Shown here piece after piece: positions 10,014 to 22,900 of a stretch of 64,000 bases of DNA. The first letter of the stretch is position 1. Each line of letters opens with the position of its first letter. This DNA comes from Eukaryota sp. TZLM1-RC (taxonomy: Eukaryota; Metamonada: BaSk clade): positions 992,001 through 1,056,000 of the forward strand of contig JAUPSS010000010.1 in assembly GCA_040285825.1 (NCBI GenBank). The letters run 5' to 3'. The translations under genes and the position numbers were made by a program. The notes beneath the pieces are model-generated. The model was not told the DNA's origin. It ran no database searches and saw only the letters and a list, made by a program, of their open reading frames with translations.

Positions 10014-10747
10014 CTAATACTTGATAAATGGACATTGCATCCAGTGAGTCCAGCCTGCACTTCCACTGCCCTTAACGGGTGACTATGATTAAGAGAAGGC
10101 TGATTTTCATACTCTAATGACACCCTGCTTGGTTCCACGGGATTCGATAGCCCATCCAGATCCAACATAAACACCAATATGGCCCTTCTTCCATAAGCAG
10201 AGACCAGGGGTTTCGGGAATAGAACTGATAGGACCCTTCTTGGTGGAGAGGTTGTACATCATATTGGCATTCTTGTCTTGTGCTGCATTGTATTTCTATG
10301 ATTAGAGTTAAATCAAGAAACACACAGGTGATCCGCCATTCCACCACAAATATGATTTGATAAGACCAACACTGCGGTTAAGAAAGAATGTAATAAGCAA
10401 ACCAATCGGCAGTGCGTTTCTTGTTAAGGTAATTTTGACGGATGAAAGACTCAAACTGGGGTGAGAAAAGGGTAGAGCATACAGGCTTGACATTGTTAGG
10501 GTACATGCGGATCTTCTCCTGAAGAATCGACTCAGTCAATTTATAACCAAAAGTGCCAAAGACATAGCTGATCATCAGAAGGAAATTGAAGAAACAAACC
10601 CCCATTTTTCAGCAAGAGCATAAAGTTAAAATATGTGGGATCACAAACCATTTTGGCATGATTGACAAGTCCTGTGCGGGTTTTAGTACCGGATACGGAA
10701 AAGATAAGTAAGCCAAGAAGACAGACAACAACTAAAGAACGACGCAT
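10014..10747 (-). CDS. Secreted NlpC/P60-type cysteine peptidase, five exons
   Basis: Exons are complement of 10596..10747, 10403..10567, 10326..10371, 10113..10295 and 10014..10082, with introns of 28, 31, 30 and 30 nt, all GT-AG; the product is 204 aa. Joining restores one continuous frame with a signal peptide (residues 1-20), YVFGTFGYKLTES, the catalytic Cys in TADCVGLIK (C106), the catalytic His in GHIGVYVGSG (H160), IESRGTKQGV and the C-terminal GWTHWMQCPFIKY. NlpC/P60 enzymes cut peptide bonds in bacterial peptidoglycan; in bacterivorous protists they are thought to digest prey cell walls. Bacterial origin is likely for the family, but four introns show long residence in this genome. 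Read without splicing it looks like several broken ORFs. Confidence 0.88.
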
Positions 10748-10839
10748 TGTAAGAGTTATGATTTCTTGAAAAACTTTTTTTGATGACAAAGAAGAATGAA
10801 CACAAAAATGTGTCAACAATAAAGAAGCTAAGGTTCAAA

Positions 10840-13490
10840 TAAGTAACTTATACTCAGTGCTTTACCACTATCTTCAAACGGAAGACTCTCTTGAGAACTA
10901 AAAAATTGTTTGAATTTCTTCCAAAAAACAATGAAATTTGATGTCTTTCTATGGTGTTCTCGTATAAAATTTTCCAATAATAATTGATGAACATTGATGT
11001 TCAATCGAAGCTGAGAAATAGATTCGTTTTTATGAGATTTGAAAAACCTTTTATTAACTGGAATATTTATTGAGATAAAAAAACCCATCAAGAATTCAAT
11101 ATCCTCCAAACAAGCGTCACTATTACTAAACCTACTCATATCATTACGTTCATATTCTACACCAATAGCTAAAAGGCCTTTGAAATCATTGTTGGAATAG
11201 ACTTGAAAATGCAAAAAACAATTCTATTTAACCAGACAAAGGAATTCATTGTTTTACTAGACCTATTTAGTAACACTTTTTGGAATTTTTCAAAAAAGTG
11301 CAACCCTAAAGGTCCAATATTGCCAACAAGAGAAATTGCAAACGGCACAAACTGATATTTCACATGTACCACTCTACCTAACTGTGCCAAAGGTTCTTCA
11401 TATTTTTATCTTATTTTTTTCGGCGTTAGATAATGGTAAATCAGCGGAATACACTAAACGAGCAGCAGAATTATTGCAAACATCAACTGAGACAAATTCT
11501 ACAACATTGAGAACACCATTGATCCCTGGAGCTACTAAATCTGCCCTTTTTTTCACCAAAGGAATCATCAGTTTGATCTGGAGATAGCTTACGAACAAAA
11601 GTTTCAATAAATGCCTCTATATTGAAACTTTTGCACATGGCATACAATTGATCATAAACTGAGTCATGAACAATTGAGCGATAAGTTGTAAAATATTTGC
11701 AGTTTAATATATGGGAAAGCGTAACCACACTCTTGCAGCGACAAATTAAATCATTCAGTCACGAACAAGGCCATAAGAAACATCTCATTCTCATTGCAGT
11801 GGTCCATTAGTGATCATTAAGTAGAAGGCCATAAATGTTGGGAATTTAGGAGATTGGGCAACTTGAGCAACTGTCTTCAAGATCAATCAAAAAGTTTGCA
11901 AAAACGGGATTTTTTTCTTTAGCCAAGCTTAAACGTACAATATAATCCAAGTTTTCTAAAACTTTCAAGATTTTTTTCTGCAATTTTGCAAAAATCAGTG
12001 GTAAGGAGAGCAAGCTTCTTGAAGGAAGTTCCACAATATCAGAGGGGAAACATTTAGCCCAAATATTGGGTGAAAGAGTTTTAATTTTCTGTTTCAATGA
12101 AATAAGATAAGAGCTGTCACAATTTTCAATGAGATGAATTTTTTCAGGAAAACGATTCACAAATTCATAAATAAAATTCTTTCCACCTCCAATAAAGGCA
12201 GTTTTACAAAGGTAGCTTGATTTATGAAAATCAAAACCACCAAAATTTGTACCACAAAAAATGTGGCTTCGTAACTGAGATGCATCAAATTCCAATAATT
12301 TTGCTAAAAAATTGATTCTTTGTTCATCAAAAATTCGACAAAACTCCAAAGAAATTGATGGTGATGTTGATCTCAAAATATGAGTAAATTTTCCAGAATA
12401 ACAAATTTTTAGAAAAAAGAATTTCAAATGTTTCTCAATATTTAAATTTTCTATTGATTCTAATTCATTTCCAAATTGAGTCAACAGAGTCGAAAGTTGG
12501 CCTTTGACTTCTTTAATATTTCCGAGATAATAACCCAAAAAACGAAAACCAGAGTGATCATAATTGATAAAGGGGACATTTACATCATTAATGACAAAAT
12601 CAATTGGTTCATGACCAATAATTAAACATTTGGAGATATTTAATGAGAGACCAATATCTTCATAACGCTGCTGAATAAAAGTTGCTATTTGTTTGAGAAT
12701 TGTAATAAGAGCAATTACAGAAATGTCATCAACATATGCAACAATATCTATTTCTGGGAATTTTTCTTTTAATTCGCACATTAATGGATGAATTGCCAGA
12801 CAAAAGAAAAAAGGACCAAGTGGATCGCCTTGTTTAACAGCTGAAGAAGAAAGCAGGTCAAAGTTTTCATAAACCAATGTTGATGATTTTCCATAAAATG
12901 AATAGAAAAAAGGCTCAACTTCAGGAAAATGCTTTCGCAGCAAAGGCAAAATGGAAGAACGAGATACAGAATTAAAAGCATTCTTAAAATCTAAATTGAA
13001 GATGTAATTAGAATCACTAGAATTAAAAACCCATCAGACGAAAGAGCAGCAGATGAAGCACCATCAATTGTCTTGATTCCAAATTGAAATGGACTGAAAA
13101 ATTCTTTGGCTTTTTTCCCAATTCTATTAAAAACAAGAGACGCAAGAATTCTTGAAAACGATTCTCCAATTGCAATTGTACGGATTTTGGATTGACTTTT
13201 TTTGAGGGCAATTAAGCGAGCACTGGTCATCTCAAAAGGGACTTTAATTTTTAACGTAAGAAGATTGTTAAAAGAAGAACAAGATCATCAGCAATTTCAG
13301 GACACTGTCCAACAGCTGATTAGATCATGTCAAAATTCAACAAAGATGGCCCAGGAGCTTTTCCAGTAGGCATTTGCTGAATCAGTTTCTATACCTCTGA
13401 AGCATTGACTGGATTTTGCAGCCAATAATCAACTGAATCTGGTTTAGGACAATGAAAATTTTCTTCTGGATGAAGATGATTCAATTGGAA
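10840..13490 (-). mobile_element. Family A non-LTR retroelement, decayed
   Basis: The minus strand shows reverse transcriptase blocks (RTIAIGESF, a DFKNAFNSVSR block, SSAVKQGDPLGP, YVDD at 12725-12736). These are followed by the C-terminal region: HIFCGTNFGGFDFHKSS, a short Cys/His segment around SHILNCKYF, then a restriction-like-endonuclease-type region (ADLVAPG...VEFVSVDV) and a terminal conserved block (WLNRIVFCIFK). Several frameshifts break it. The 5' part reads into a region like family B LHPYEDP. No apurinic-type endonuclease was seen, so it fits the older, endonuclease-at-the-C-terminus class (R2/NeSL/HERO-like). Confidence 0.85.
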
Positions 13491-13879
13491 AACTTTGAAA
13501 CACCTGATATTACCCTTGTGTTGCTGGTACATTCACTTCATTATTTTATTCCTCCTTCTGTACAATGTATACTGACTTTTTTGTGGTGCTTACATGCACC
13601 ATTGTTCCATAAAAAAAAGAATAACAATAATCGAAAATTCAATTTTTGACCCTTATTTGTAAAATAGATATCTCTTGCAATTGAGTCTTTTTCTGTTTTA
13701 GTTCATCGTGAGTCATCATATTTTCAGATGGATTCCACGTTTTTCCAATTTCTTCGTTTTTAGCACAATTATAATATTATGGAAGTGAATCTCTCAATAA
13801 GTAAACACAGTTACCAATTCAGTTAAATTCAGTTAAAATTTATTCTTACTTTAAGGTCAACTCGTCCTTGAGCGTCTTT

Positions 13880-15120
13880 TACATTTTGCAGGTCGATTAA
13901 CAAACTTTGGGTCAAATTGTATTCCTTCTTATTAGAAGTTAATGAATCTTTGATTGGAAGTCATTTGATTTGTTCTTCTTATTTGGGTGGAATTGGCTTC
14001 ATTAAGTCCCTAATTTGTGTTAAGCAGCATATTTGGTAAGTGGAAAAAATTTAGTTTTTGAATTTTTCCAACAGTTCCCTTATGATGTTCAATCTGATCA
14101 AAAGTGAATCTTATTTTTACCTAAATCAAATTCAATGTGAATTCGATAATTTGCCCAGTGATAACTGAATTCTCTGTTTTCCTCAAAATGTTCTAGAAAT
14201 TCCGAACCCAATCACTCCCAAATTGACTTTTTTGGATGAAAAAGGTTCACCACTATCTTGTTGAATTATATAAAAGCTTGAAATACAAGGTAAGACTGAA
14301 GACCCCACCTTCGAAGAATTTTCGAAGGACATTCATGATAGTTCTGCTGCTGCTTTAGTAACGCAAATTCTCTCTTTTTATGGACTTTTGTTCAAAAACA
14401 ATGAATGGCTTTAAAACATGCGTTTACGTTGTTTTCTATGGCCAAACAATTTGCCTTATCATTTAACAACTAAATGTTATAAACGTCTTTTGTTTACTCA
14501 TGTATTGAACAGTAAGCATTTTATCACATTTAAAAGTAATGTACATAATAATGTCAGGGACCAAATTTAACTACGGTGAAAATTCCTGAAATCGAGTAGA
14601 TTCCTTTTGAGAGCTATCAAAATTAATTCTGGATGACCCCAATATTGATAGTACGCATTACTACAACAGAGCTTCTATGGGTCTGACAAGAGGTGGTTTG
14701 ACTGTTTCGGGCCTAAATGGCAGATTTACTATTTTAGATGCCGTGTTCATAGACCCTTTGAATTCTTCTAACCAACATTTCATTAGTTCCGATGTCGATA
14801 AACATCTTCCTGCTAACGAAAAATACAAAATTGCTGATTACGCGAAACCCATTTCCTCTTTAAATGAAAATTCTCATGCCCAATATAATTTATGTCCCTC
14901 TTTTTTTCATTGCTCCAATCTTTAGGTAAGGCTGCTTTGGCTTTCCTTAAGGACTTTAATGTAGTTGTAAAGGAAAACACTGAAAGACTTTTTAATCGTT
15001 TTTACTGGCAAACAATAGTGTATTGTTTTATAAGGGATTGGTGAAATTAATTTTTGATTCACTTTTTTCTTTTGGTATTTTTTTGAATCTTGAGTAATAA
15101 GCTGTTTTAATGTAGGAGAA
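13880..15120 (+). mobile_element. Family C non-LTR retroelement fragment (3' half)
   Basis: Follows the element at 57082-58427 over its whole length at the nucleotide level but has many indels. The longest open piece (14677-14925) carries MGLTRGG...FTILDAVFIDP and SHAQYNLCP, the restriction-like endonuclease region. The RT is missing (5' truncation). Confidence 0.8.
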
Positions 15121-15304
15121 CCAGGTTTTAAGATTGTGAAGATTTAGATGTGTGTATGCTGTTGTTTTATTCGATTTTTGATAAATAAACATGGTATCTT
15201 TAAAAAACTGAAGTTAGTGAAACAGGTATTTTCTTTTTTTTTCACCAAAATTTCAATTTTATTCAAAACCTTTAATTTATTGAATTTGCACACTTGATTA
15301 AATT

Positions 15305-18300
15305 AAATCATAACTAATGGGACGACTATCATTAAACCAAGATTTCCTCTACAAAATCTTGATTTGCTTGCTGTCTAGCTAAAGCTTCTCTAATTCGATT
15401 GAAAAACCGCGGTAATCTATTAATAATGGCAAATTGAATCCGTGAACGCCATAAAAAAATATCAAATCTTTTCATTGTTTTTTCTTTCACCATTTTTTGG
15501 AAGTCATCCAAAAAAGTTTCTGCTTCAACTGATAATCTTCCATTTATCGAAAATGGAAAAGCAATAAAAACCAGCTGTGTATTTCTATCGATATTTGCAT
15601 CTTCAATTTCTTTATCATATTTTCTATGTTTTTCTTTTGCTTTAAAATCCAGAGCAGCCACAGGATTAAGTTTTCTTCTGTGAACCAAAGTATCGTTTGC
15701 AACATTACATGAGACAAAGTCAACAATAGCTTCAGAATTATCAATCCAATCACAGTATACATCACCTCTATCATCAGAACCAAAAATTATTCAGAGAAAG
15801 TGTTTCTTTCAGCAGGGGCTCTTTGATACACGATATCCTTGCAGTTTGTGCCATATTGAAAACAGTGTCTCTAACAGCATCATGTAATGAAGAACGATAA
15901 GTTATCAATTTAGAGCAATTTAGAGCATGGCGCAAAGTGAGTTGAGGTGAATTCGAACAAATACATTTTTCTTTTGATAATAATTGGTTAATGGGGATGT
16001 TCAAATATAATCTCATTTTTGTTACAAATGCTTCATTAGTAGCACACAATCCAAATCTTCGTGGTACAATGGTTACAAAAAGTGAAGAATCTGACACCTT
16101 GTTTTCACAAACACCCTTTTCCAATAACAATGAGTGAAGATCTTGATTTAAAACAGCCGAGCTGCAAATATTATTATAAAGATCTTTTTCATACATTCCA
16201 GTCAATCTTTTCTGTAATGTTCGAAGAGTGTACTTCAAATTTAAAACATTTTTTTCTGGAATATTGCCATCGAATGATTGGGGAAAACATCGACCCCATT
16301 TTTCTACATCAATTCTTGAAATTTCTTCATTTAATGCAAAAACAGTGGAACTTTGCGTTGTCATCAATAAATCTTCCCAATCTGCAAATCTTTCGGAGAA
16401 CTCAAAGATTGCATTTCTGCATCCACCAACAAAAGCACACGAGGTAAGAATAGAAGCCTTCGTCCACCCTAAACCACCATAATGTGGACTAAGGTAAGCA
16501 TGATCTGGAATTTGAAACATTTTACATCCCAGTAATTGAGACAGAACTTTTGCACGTAACTCATTAAACTTTTGAGCCAAAGGTCTAGTGACGAGAGGAT
16601 TTGTAGATCGAAATATATGATTAAAATTGGAACTAAAACACAGTCTTATAATGGTAAATTTGATGTGTTTTTTTATATCTAAATTCATCATTCGGTCAAT
16701 TTTGTCAGAAATTGAGTTCAACTTTTCAAACAATTTTTTTGGTAATTTCATCATTATTTCCTAAAAACGAACCCAAATGACGAATAGCATCAATTGAATA
16801 TAATTTGGCTTGAATTTCAATATCATCAATTATTGTGGAAACTGGAGAATTCGATAACAAAAACACATTTAAGTAAATTAAGTCGGAGACCAATTTTGGT
16901 AAATAATTCTTTAAAACATACAGTTGCTTTTTTTCACAATATTTAATTCACCAATAAGCACAACATCATCCATATATGCAATCATTTTTAGTGAAGGAAA
17001 CATCTCTTGAATTTGCAGTAGAATAGGATGAATGGCCAAACAAAACAAAAGAGGTCCTAACGGATCTCCTTGCTTTACGCCACTTGATGAAATCAAAATG
17101 TTGTTACCAAAATGTAAATTAGAATATGTGCAATATGTTGATTGAAAATATGGTATTAATTCTGGCATATATTGCAATAGAGCACCATGGATACTGCGAC
17201 GACTTAGCGAATTGAAAGCATTACTAAAATCCAATGACATGCAAACATTGGATTCATTTTGACGAAATAAGACATCAGTAGCAAAAATCGCTGAAGAGAC
17301 TCCATCTGTAGTATTTATACCATATTGAAAGGGTAATAAAATCTTTTTAGCTTTTTCATTGAACCTGCTTAAGCAACACGCAGAAAAAATATTATGTAAG
17401 CTCTCAGAGACTGCAATAGGACGAACATCCATTTTTGAATTTTTGACAAGTGCAGTCAAACGAGAACTTCTAAATTCTTCTGGGTACTTGCGTTGACCAG
17501 ATAATATTTGGTTGAAAAATTTGGTCAATAAACCAAGGCAATCTTCTGAAGAAATAATCGCGGCTTTTACATGATCAATAGTAATACCAGAAAGTCCGGC
17601 AGACTTACCACGAGGTCTCTTTTTGATAACCGAAAAAACTTCTGATGGCATCAATGGATAATTTTCCCAGTATGTGCCGTAAAAATTTTGATCCATAACA
17701 GGGTCTTCATAAGGATGAAGTATTTTCAATTTATCTACTGTATCTTCATTGTTCGGTGCTTTGACTCCGGGACTTAAAGCTGACAAAGCCTTGGACCATT
17801 TGTTGTCAAAGCATTTGTCTTCAAAAATTTTACTTAATTTCTCGGATGACTGATTTCTCGGTGCTATATTGGTTAAATCTTCGGAAATATTAACGAAATT
17901 TTGTTCAAAAGGAGGACAAAAAGAACCAAAAATTCCCAAATAATATTGATAGCATACTTTCCTTTACATAATTGATCCAAAAATCTTTGAAAAACGAAAG
18001 CAAATTCATTGCATTTGGTCGGATGAATTTCTTGAGGTATTCTTATAGGAGGATGGTAGTTATCAACCATGCGGCATTTCAAGCAGCGATCAGAAGTTTT
18101 TCCTTTTGCATTTTTTCTAAAAGAAATACCACAAGTGTTGCAAGTTTTGTGCTTCAATCGATTGCTAACTGGTTTTGCAACAACTTGTGGAGCATTATTT
18201 ATGGGTTCTACCTTAGACTCTTTCCTTCTAATAAATTTTCTTTTACATTTTGTTTCAGAATTTGCCGCATCATTTTTTCCAACATTGGGGCATATTCGAG

Positions 18301-18370
18301 CATTATGTCCCTGTTGTCGACACTTTGAGCATCTTTAGGAGCGTGGCTTTGTTTTTGAACAAACTTTTGT
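15305..18370 (-). mobile_element. Family B non-LTR retroelement, most complete copy
   Basis: Order on the minus strand: a CCHC knuckle (CSKCRQQGHNARIC, C-X2-C-X4-H-X4-C) and a zinc ribbon (CNTCGISFRKNAKG...CLKC) at about 18050-18345; RT at 16911-17939 (RPIAVSESLHNI, SLDFSNAFNS, GVKQGDPLGP, YMDD at 16965-16976); a thumb/linker with HYGGLGWTKAS; a CICSNSPQLTLRHALNC knuckle; and an endonuclease-like DRGDVYC...EAIVDFVSC region; then the conserved end FLWRSRIQFAIINRL. A TAA precedes the CCHC and frameshifts lie near 17900, 16900 and 15780, so it is inactive, but it gives the domain plan of the family. Confidence 0.87.
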
Positions 18371-18479
18371 TTCATCGTGATTGTCTAAAAATTCTTGATC
18401 AGAATTTTTTTTGTCCAAAAATGAAGAGAGAAGAGGTTGAGGAGGAGAGGTGGAAAGGTTCAAAACCTATAAATCAACA

Positions 18480-18960
18480 TCTAAAAAATTCATCTCTCCC
18501 AGAACAAAACACTAGATGCAACTCTCTCATATTGAGATCCAAGAGAAAGCAAAGCATCAGAAACCATCTTCAACATCCCCTTAAAAATAGAAAACACAAT
18601 TCTATTTTGCCAAAACAATCTGTTGAAATTTCTGCCAGTTCTTCTCTTTACAATCATTTCAAAATCATCCAAAAAACGTAAAGCAGTTGGTGCAAGTGAA
18701 CCAAAAAGGGAAAATACAAATGGATACAAATTCTATTTTGCATGCTGTAGACTGGCCAATTTGGACAAAGGTTCATTGTATTTTTTGAATTTAAAATTTT
18801 CAGCATTTGAAAGGGAATTATGAATTTCAGAATTAACTAGCCTTTCATTTGAGGCATTACAAGGATCAACAGACATTACATTCAATAAAATGAAACTCCA
18901 TCTAATCCAGGTAATATAACATCACCTCTATTATTCTTACAAAAAGGTATTTTCAAGTTA
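18480..18960 (-). mobile_element. Family C retroelement C-terminal fragment
   Basis: The minus strand encodes FVFSLFGSLAPTALRFLDDF and FWQNRIVFSIFKGM, matching the end of the 57082 element, then decays upstream. It abuts the 5' end of the family B element. Confidence 0.75.
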
Positions 18961-19204
18961 AATTTGAATCCATTATCAATAACATTTATTAATGTTATTG
19001 CTCAACTTCAACAACATTGATATTGTCAAATGTTGATGATACTTGGACCCATTCTCCTCAACACAATAGCGAAGTTGCTGTTTCTCTGCCATCAAATGGA
19101 GATGATTAACTTTTTTTGAATCAATATGTGAAAACAGGAGATCAAGAAATAATTTTTGGCTTAAGGATTATTATTATTCCTTTTCTGGGTCACCACACTA
19201 TCTG

Positions 19205-19395
19205 GTATATTTTAATGTATTTACTGAATTTGCTCACTTAATTAAATTAACTCATAACTAATGGGACCACTATCATTGAACCAAGATTTCCTCTACAAAA
19301 TCTCTCTCTGCTTGCTGTCTAGCTGAAGCTTCTCTCATTCGATTGAAAAACCGAGGTAATTTACTAATAATGGCAACTTGCATCCGAGAACCATG
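19205..19395 (-). mobile_element. Family B retroelement 3'-end fragment
   Basis: Near-copy of 15290-15450: the shared tail AACTAATGGGACCAC, then CAAGATTTCCTCTAC and the codons for the terminal FNRMREA-like segment. The 5' side is lost. Confidence 0.8.
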
Positions 19396-19958
19396 TGGTT
19401 AAATCCAACATTTCAAAAACAGTGGAAATTTCAAAGTTGAATCTCAAAGGTAATTCGATGAAACATTCCAATTTTACCTCTATTAGAATCTGCAAATACG
19501 AATTACTGTGTTAAGATTGAAAATGATGTTAGTACTTATCATCTTAAAGATGACGATCCTTTTTGGAAGCCTCCACTAGTGGAATGAGTTAATATGAGTA
19601 TATCTGATAATATGCAATTACCAGAATTTCTGTAAACACTACAATAATATGTTCTCGTTTATCAATTGGTCATCAAATGAAAAGGTAAGTGTTCGAGTGT
19701 TAAAGAATGTTCAGAAATTATTCTCTCTTTTTCTAAAAAACAGTAAAAGTGTTTTAGGAAAATCAAAGTTCATAGCAATGAAAATTAATTAAAACAAGAT
19801 ATAAAATAAGACAGAAATAATAATTTACAAAACTTTATAAACAAAAATAAATAAAAATACCCAGTATTTTTAAATAAAAAAAAACAAAAAACAATTACAA
19901 TAAAACAAATTAAATAAAAGAATCAAAAACAACTAAATCCCCGCTAATTGTGCCATAA
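19396..19958. other. Intergenic, no gene seen
   Basis: AT-rich sequence between a retroelement fragment and the 3' end of the FAM184-like gene. The stretch 19840-19940 is almost only A and T and probably holds the 3' UTR and poly(A) signals of that gene. Confidence 0.4.
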
Positions 19959-22900
19959 TCAGTGACTTCTTTTCGTTCTTATACTGCTTCCGCTCCTTGA
20001 TCTGTTCAGTGGCGGCAAGTTCTTTTTTCCGCCACTACCAGGTTTTGAACTGAAAGCTAAAGGATTTACCACACCAACTTGAGGGTTTCTATTAAAAACT
20101 TTGTTATAACCCTCCTCTCGATTTACAAGTTCCATTTTGAAAAACTGCATTTCTTGCAAAGTCTTGGCAAGTTCACGTTCTTTTTGAACCAGTTTTGATT
20201 GAAGATCATTAATCATTTCAATATCCTCTGGTCTAGGTTCTCTAGACTCGAATCTTTGCATTAGTTCCAAATTTTCAGCTTCCAATGCTGAAATTTTGGA
20301 GTCAAGATCACTCTGTATGCTGGCCATTTCATCATGTAAATTCCGGACCCGCTCAGAATTCTCATTGACTAGAGCAGAGAGTTCAAGCTGATGACGTTCT
20401 CTAATAGATTGCAACTCTTTGAGATGCTCAGATCCTTGCTGTTCAAGTTCAGTTTTAAAACCATTTTCAACAGAAATCAACTGATTTTTGGTCTTTGCCA
20501 CGTCACCATTAAGCTCTACCACCATTTTTTCCAAATCTTCGACCTTTTTCTTGTACTTACTGACCTTGCCGTCAAGCGAAGAATTTTTTTGCTTATATTG
20601 CTCAATTAATTGTTTATACTCAGCCCTTTTCTTTTTGAATTCCTCATCGTGAACAGCTTGTAGAACAGATTTTTGCTTGTTGAGCTCTTCTTGTAACGAA
20701 ATTTTGGCATGTTGTTCTAACTTGGAATATTCGCCTTCAAATTGTTGCTTCAAATTTGAAACATTCGAATCTGCCTTCTCTTCCAAATTTTGAATCCTAT
20801 TTTCATACTGATCCTTAAGGAGCTCTATTTCTGATTCTTTTTGATCCTTGAGCTCTTCCAATTTCGCACACCATTGAGAATTAATTTTTTGAATTTCTGA
20901 TTCGTAATATTTGCGATATTCTTCTAGCTTTTTATTTAAATGTTCTTCTTGGTCATTAATGATTTGTTCCGCGGCAGAAGTCATTTCTCTTTTTGTATCG
21001 TTTAATTTGACAATTAATTGAGATTTCTCTTCTTTTAATAGATCTGAAACTTTACTTATATCACTGATTTTTTGATTCAATTCCTCAATAGTTGATTCAT
21101 ATTGACTTTTTAAGTTTGAGCTTGATTCTTGAAGTTTCTTCTCCGCGGAAATATTCAAATTCATTATTTCGGTTTTTAAAGCATTGATCTCTTCTTCGTA
21201 ATGACTCGTCAAATGTGAAATTTTTGATGTGTGATCTTCTGATATTTTGATGAGCTCTTCTTTGTGTTTTTGTACTAACATTTTGATCTCTTCATCGAAA
21301 TTTTCATTCTCCCTTGTCAACTTGTCAACTGACGCCACCAAATTTTCAACCTTCTTCTCCATTTCAGAGACTTCAAGAGACTTTTGCTGATTTTGAGATG
21401 ATAATTTTGATATTTGATCTTCTAATTTGGTTTGTTTAGAATCCATTTCTTTTAATTTTTTCCGTTCTCCGTCTAATGATTTATTTAATTTCTCAATTTC
21501 TTTTGAAAATTGTTCATTTTCATTTTGTAATTCACTATTTTTTGTAGTAAATTCAGCAAGTTTGGACTCCAATTGTTTAACCAAACCTAGACTGTCTTCT
21601 GTTTCGTTTTCCAAATCAGCAACCAAATTGAGTGCCTCATCATGCTTACGTGTCAGTTCGTCAAAAGATGAGCTCAAGTCTGAAAATTTTGATTCTAACT
21701 CACTTAACTCACGTTCAAGATTGTCCTTTTCTTTTTGCAACGTGTCTTTTTGGTTCTGTGACGTCGACTTCTCAGTTTTGATTGCCTTGATCTCTGCTCG
21801 TAAATCCGAAATTTTGTTATTTTTTGACATTAATTCAGTTTGAATAGCATTTATGTCCATTACTAATTTCGTATTACTTTCATTCAATTCTTGAAAATCA
21901 GATGACATTTTTAAATATTTGGTATTTAAATCAGCTGCTGAAGTCTCGATTGATTGAATTTTTGATTGCAGCTCAGTAATCTCTCCATCTTTTTGATCGA
22001 TTGTGGTCAATAACTCAGAATTTTTCTGCAAAACTTCACTTTTTTCCTGCCGAGTCAAGGCGAGTTCAGAATTTAGTTGACCATTTTGACCCTGTAATTC
22101 AATCAATTTTTGATTGCTATCAGTTTTGAGTGACTCCAGAGACTCTTGTTGACTTTGTTGAAAACTTTCAAAGTCGCTCTTAATTTTTGAAAGTTGAGAA
22201 GAAAGTCCAGAATTTTCAGATATCAAATTTTCAATACGTTCCCCATCTGAGCTCTTCTTCCTTCTTAAATCCTCCAGATTTTGGCCCAATTCTTTTTTTT
22301 CCTTTCTTAACTTGTCAATTTCTCTCTCATTTTTTATTAAATTACCATTAAATTTCTCCTTGTTGAAATTAAATTCTGAATGCAATTCAGTATTTGCTCT
22401 ATTGAGTTCCTCAATTTTTGCCTCAAGTTTTGAAATTTCTGCAGACATTGCTTGACTTGATTCATTTTTGACCTTATTGAGCTCTTCTTTACTTGACTTA
22501 AGTTGACCCTCTAAATTTTCCTTTTCGTCCAAATACTTCACCATCAGTTCATTATACTTTGAATTATGAGCCTTTATAAACTTATCTAATTCTTTTTGGT
22601 ATTTTTCATACTCGGCCTGTTCAACTTCTTTGGCAAATTTGGAATTTTCCTCTGAGTTTGACTTTAAATTATTTTCCAATGATTTCACTTGATTTTCTAA
22701 CAAAGTCTTGGCTTTTCTTGCAGAATCAAGCTGTTCTTGGAGATTCTGACGTTCTTTTTGAGCCTTTGTGAGTGATTCGGACCATTCCTGTTTAAGCTTA
22801 ACTAGTTCAGAATTAAGAGTTTCAAGTTCATTCTCATGACTTTGGTTGATTTCTTCCTGTTTTTTGACCTGATTGGCTTTAAATCGTTCAAAACTCGCCA

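Noticed and set aside
21427-21843. Plus-strand ORF inside the FAM184-like gene
   Set aside because: Antisense of a coiled-coil gene; Ser/Phe-rich composition is the expected complement of Glu/Lys codons.
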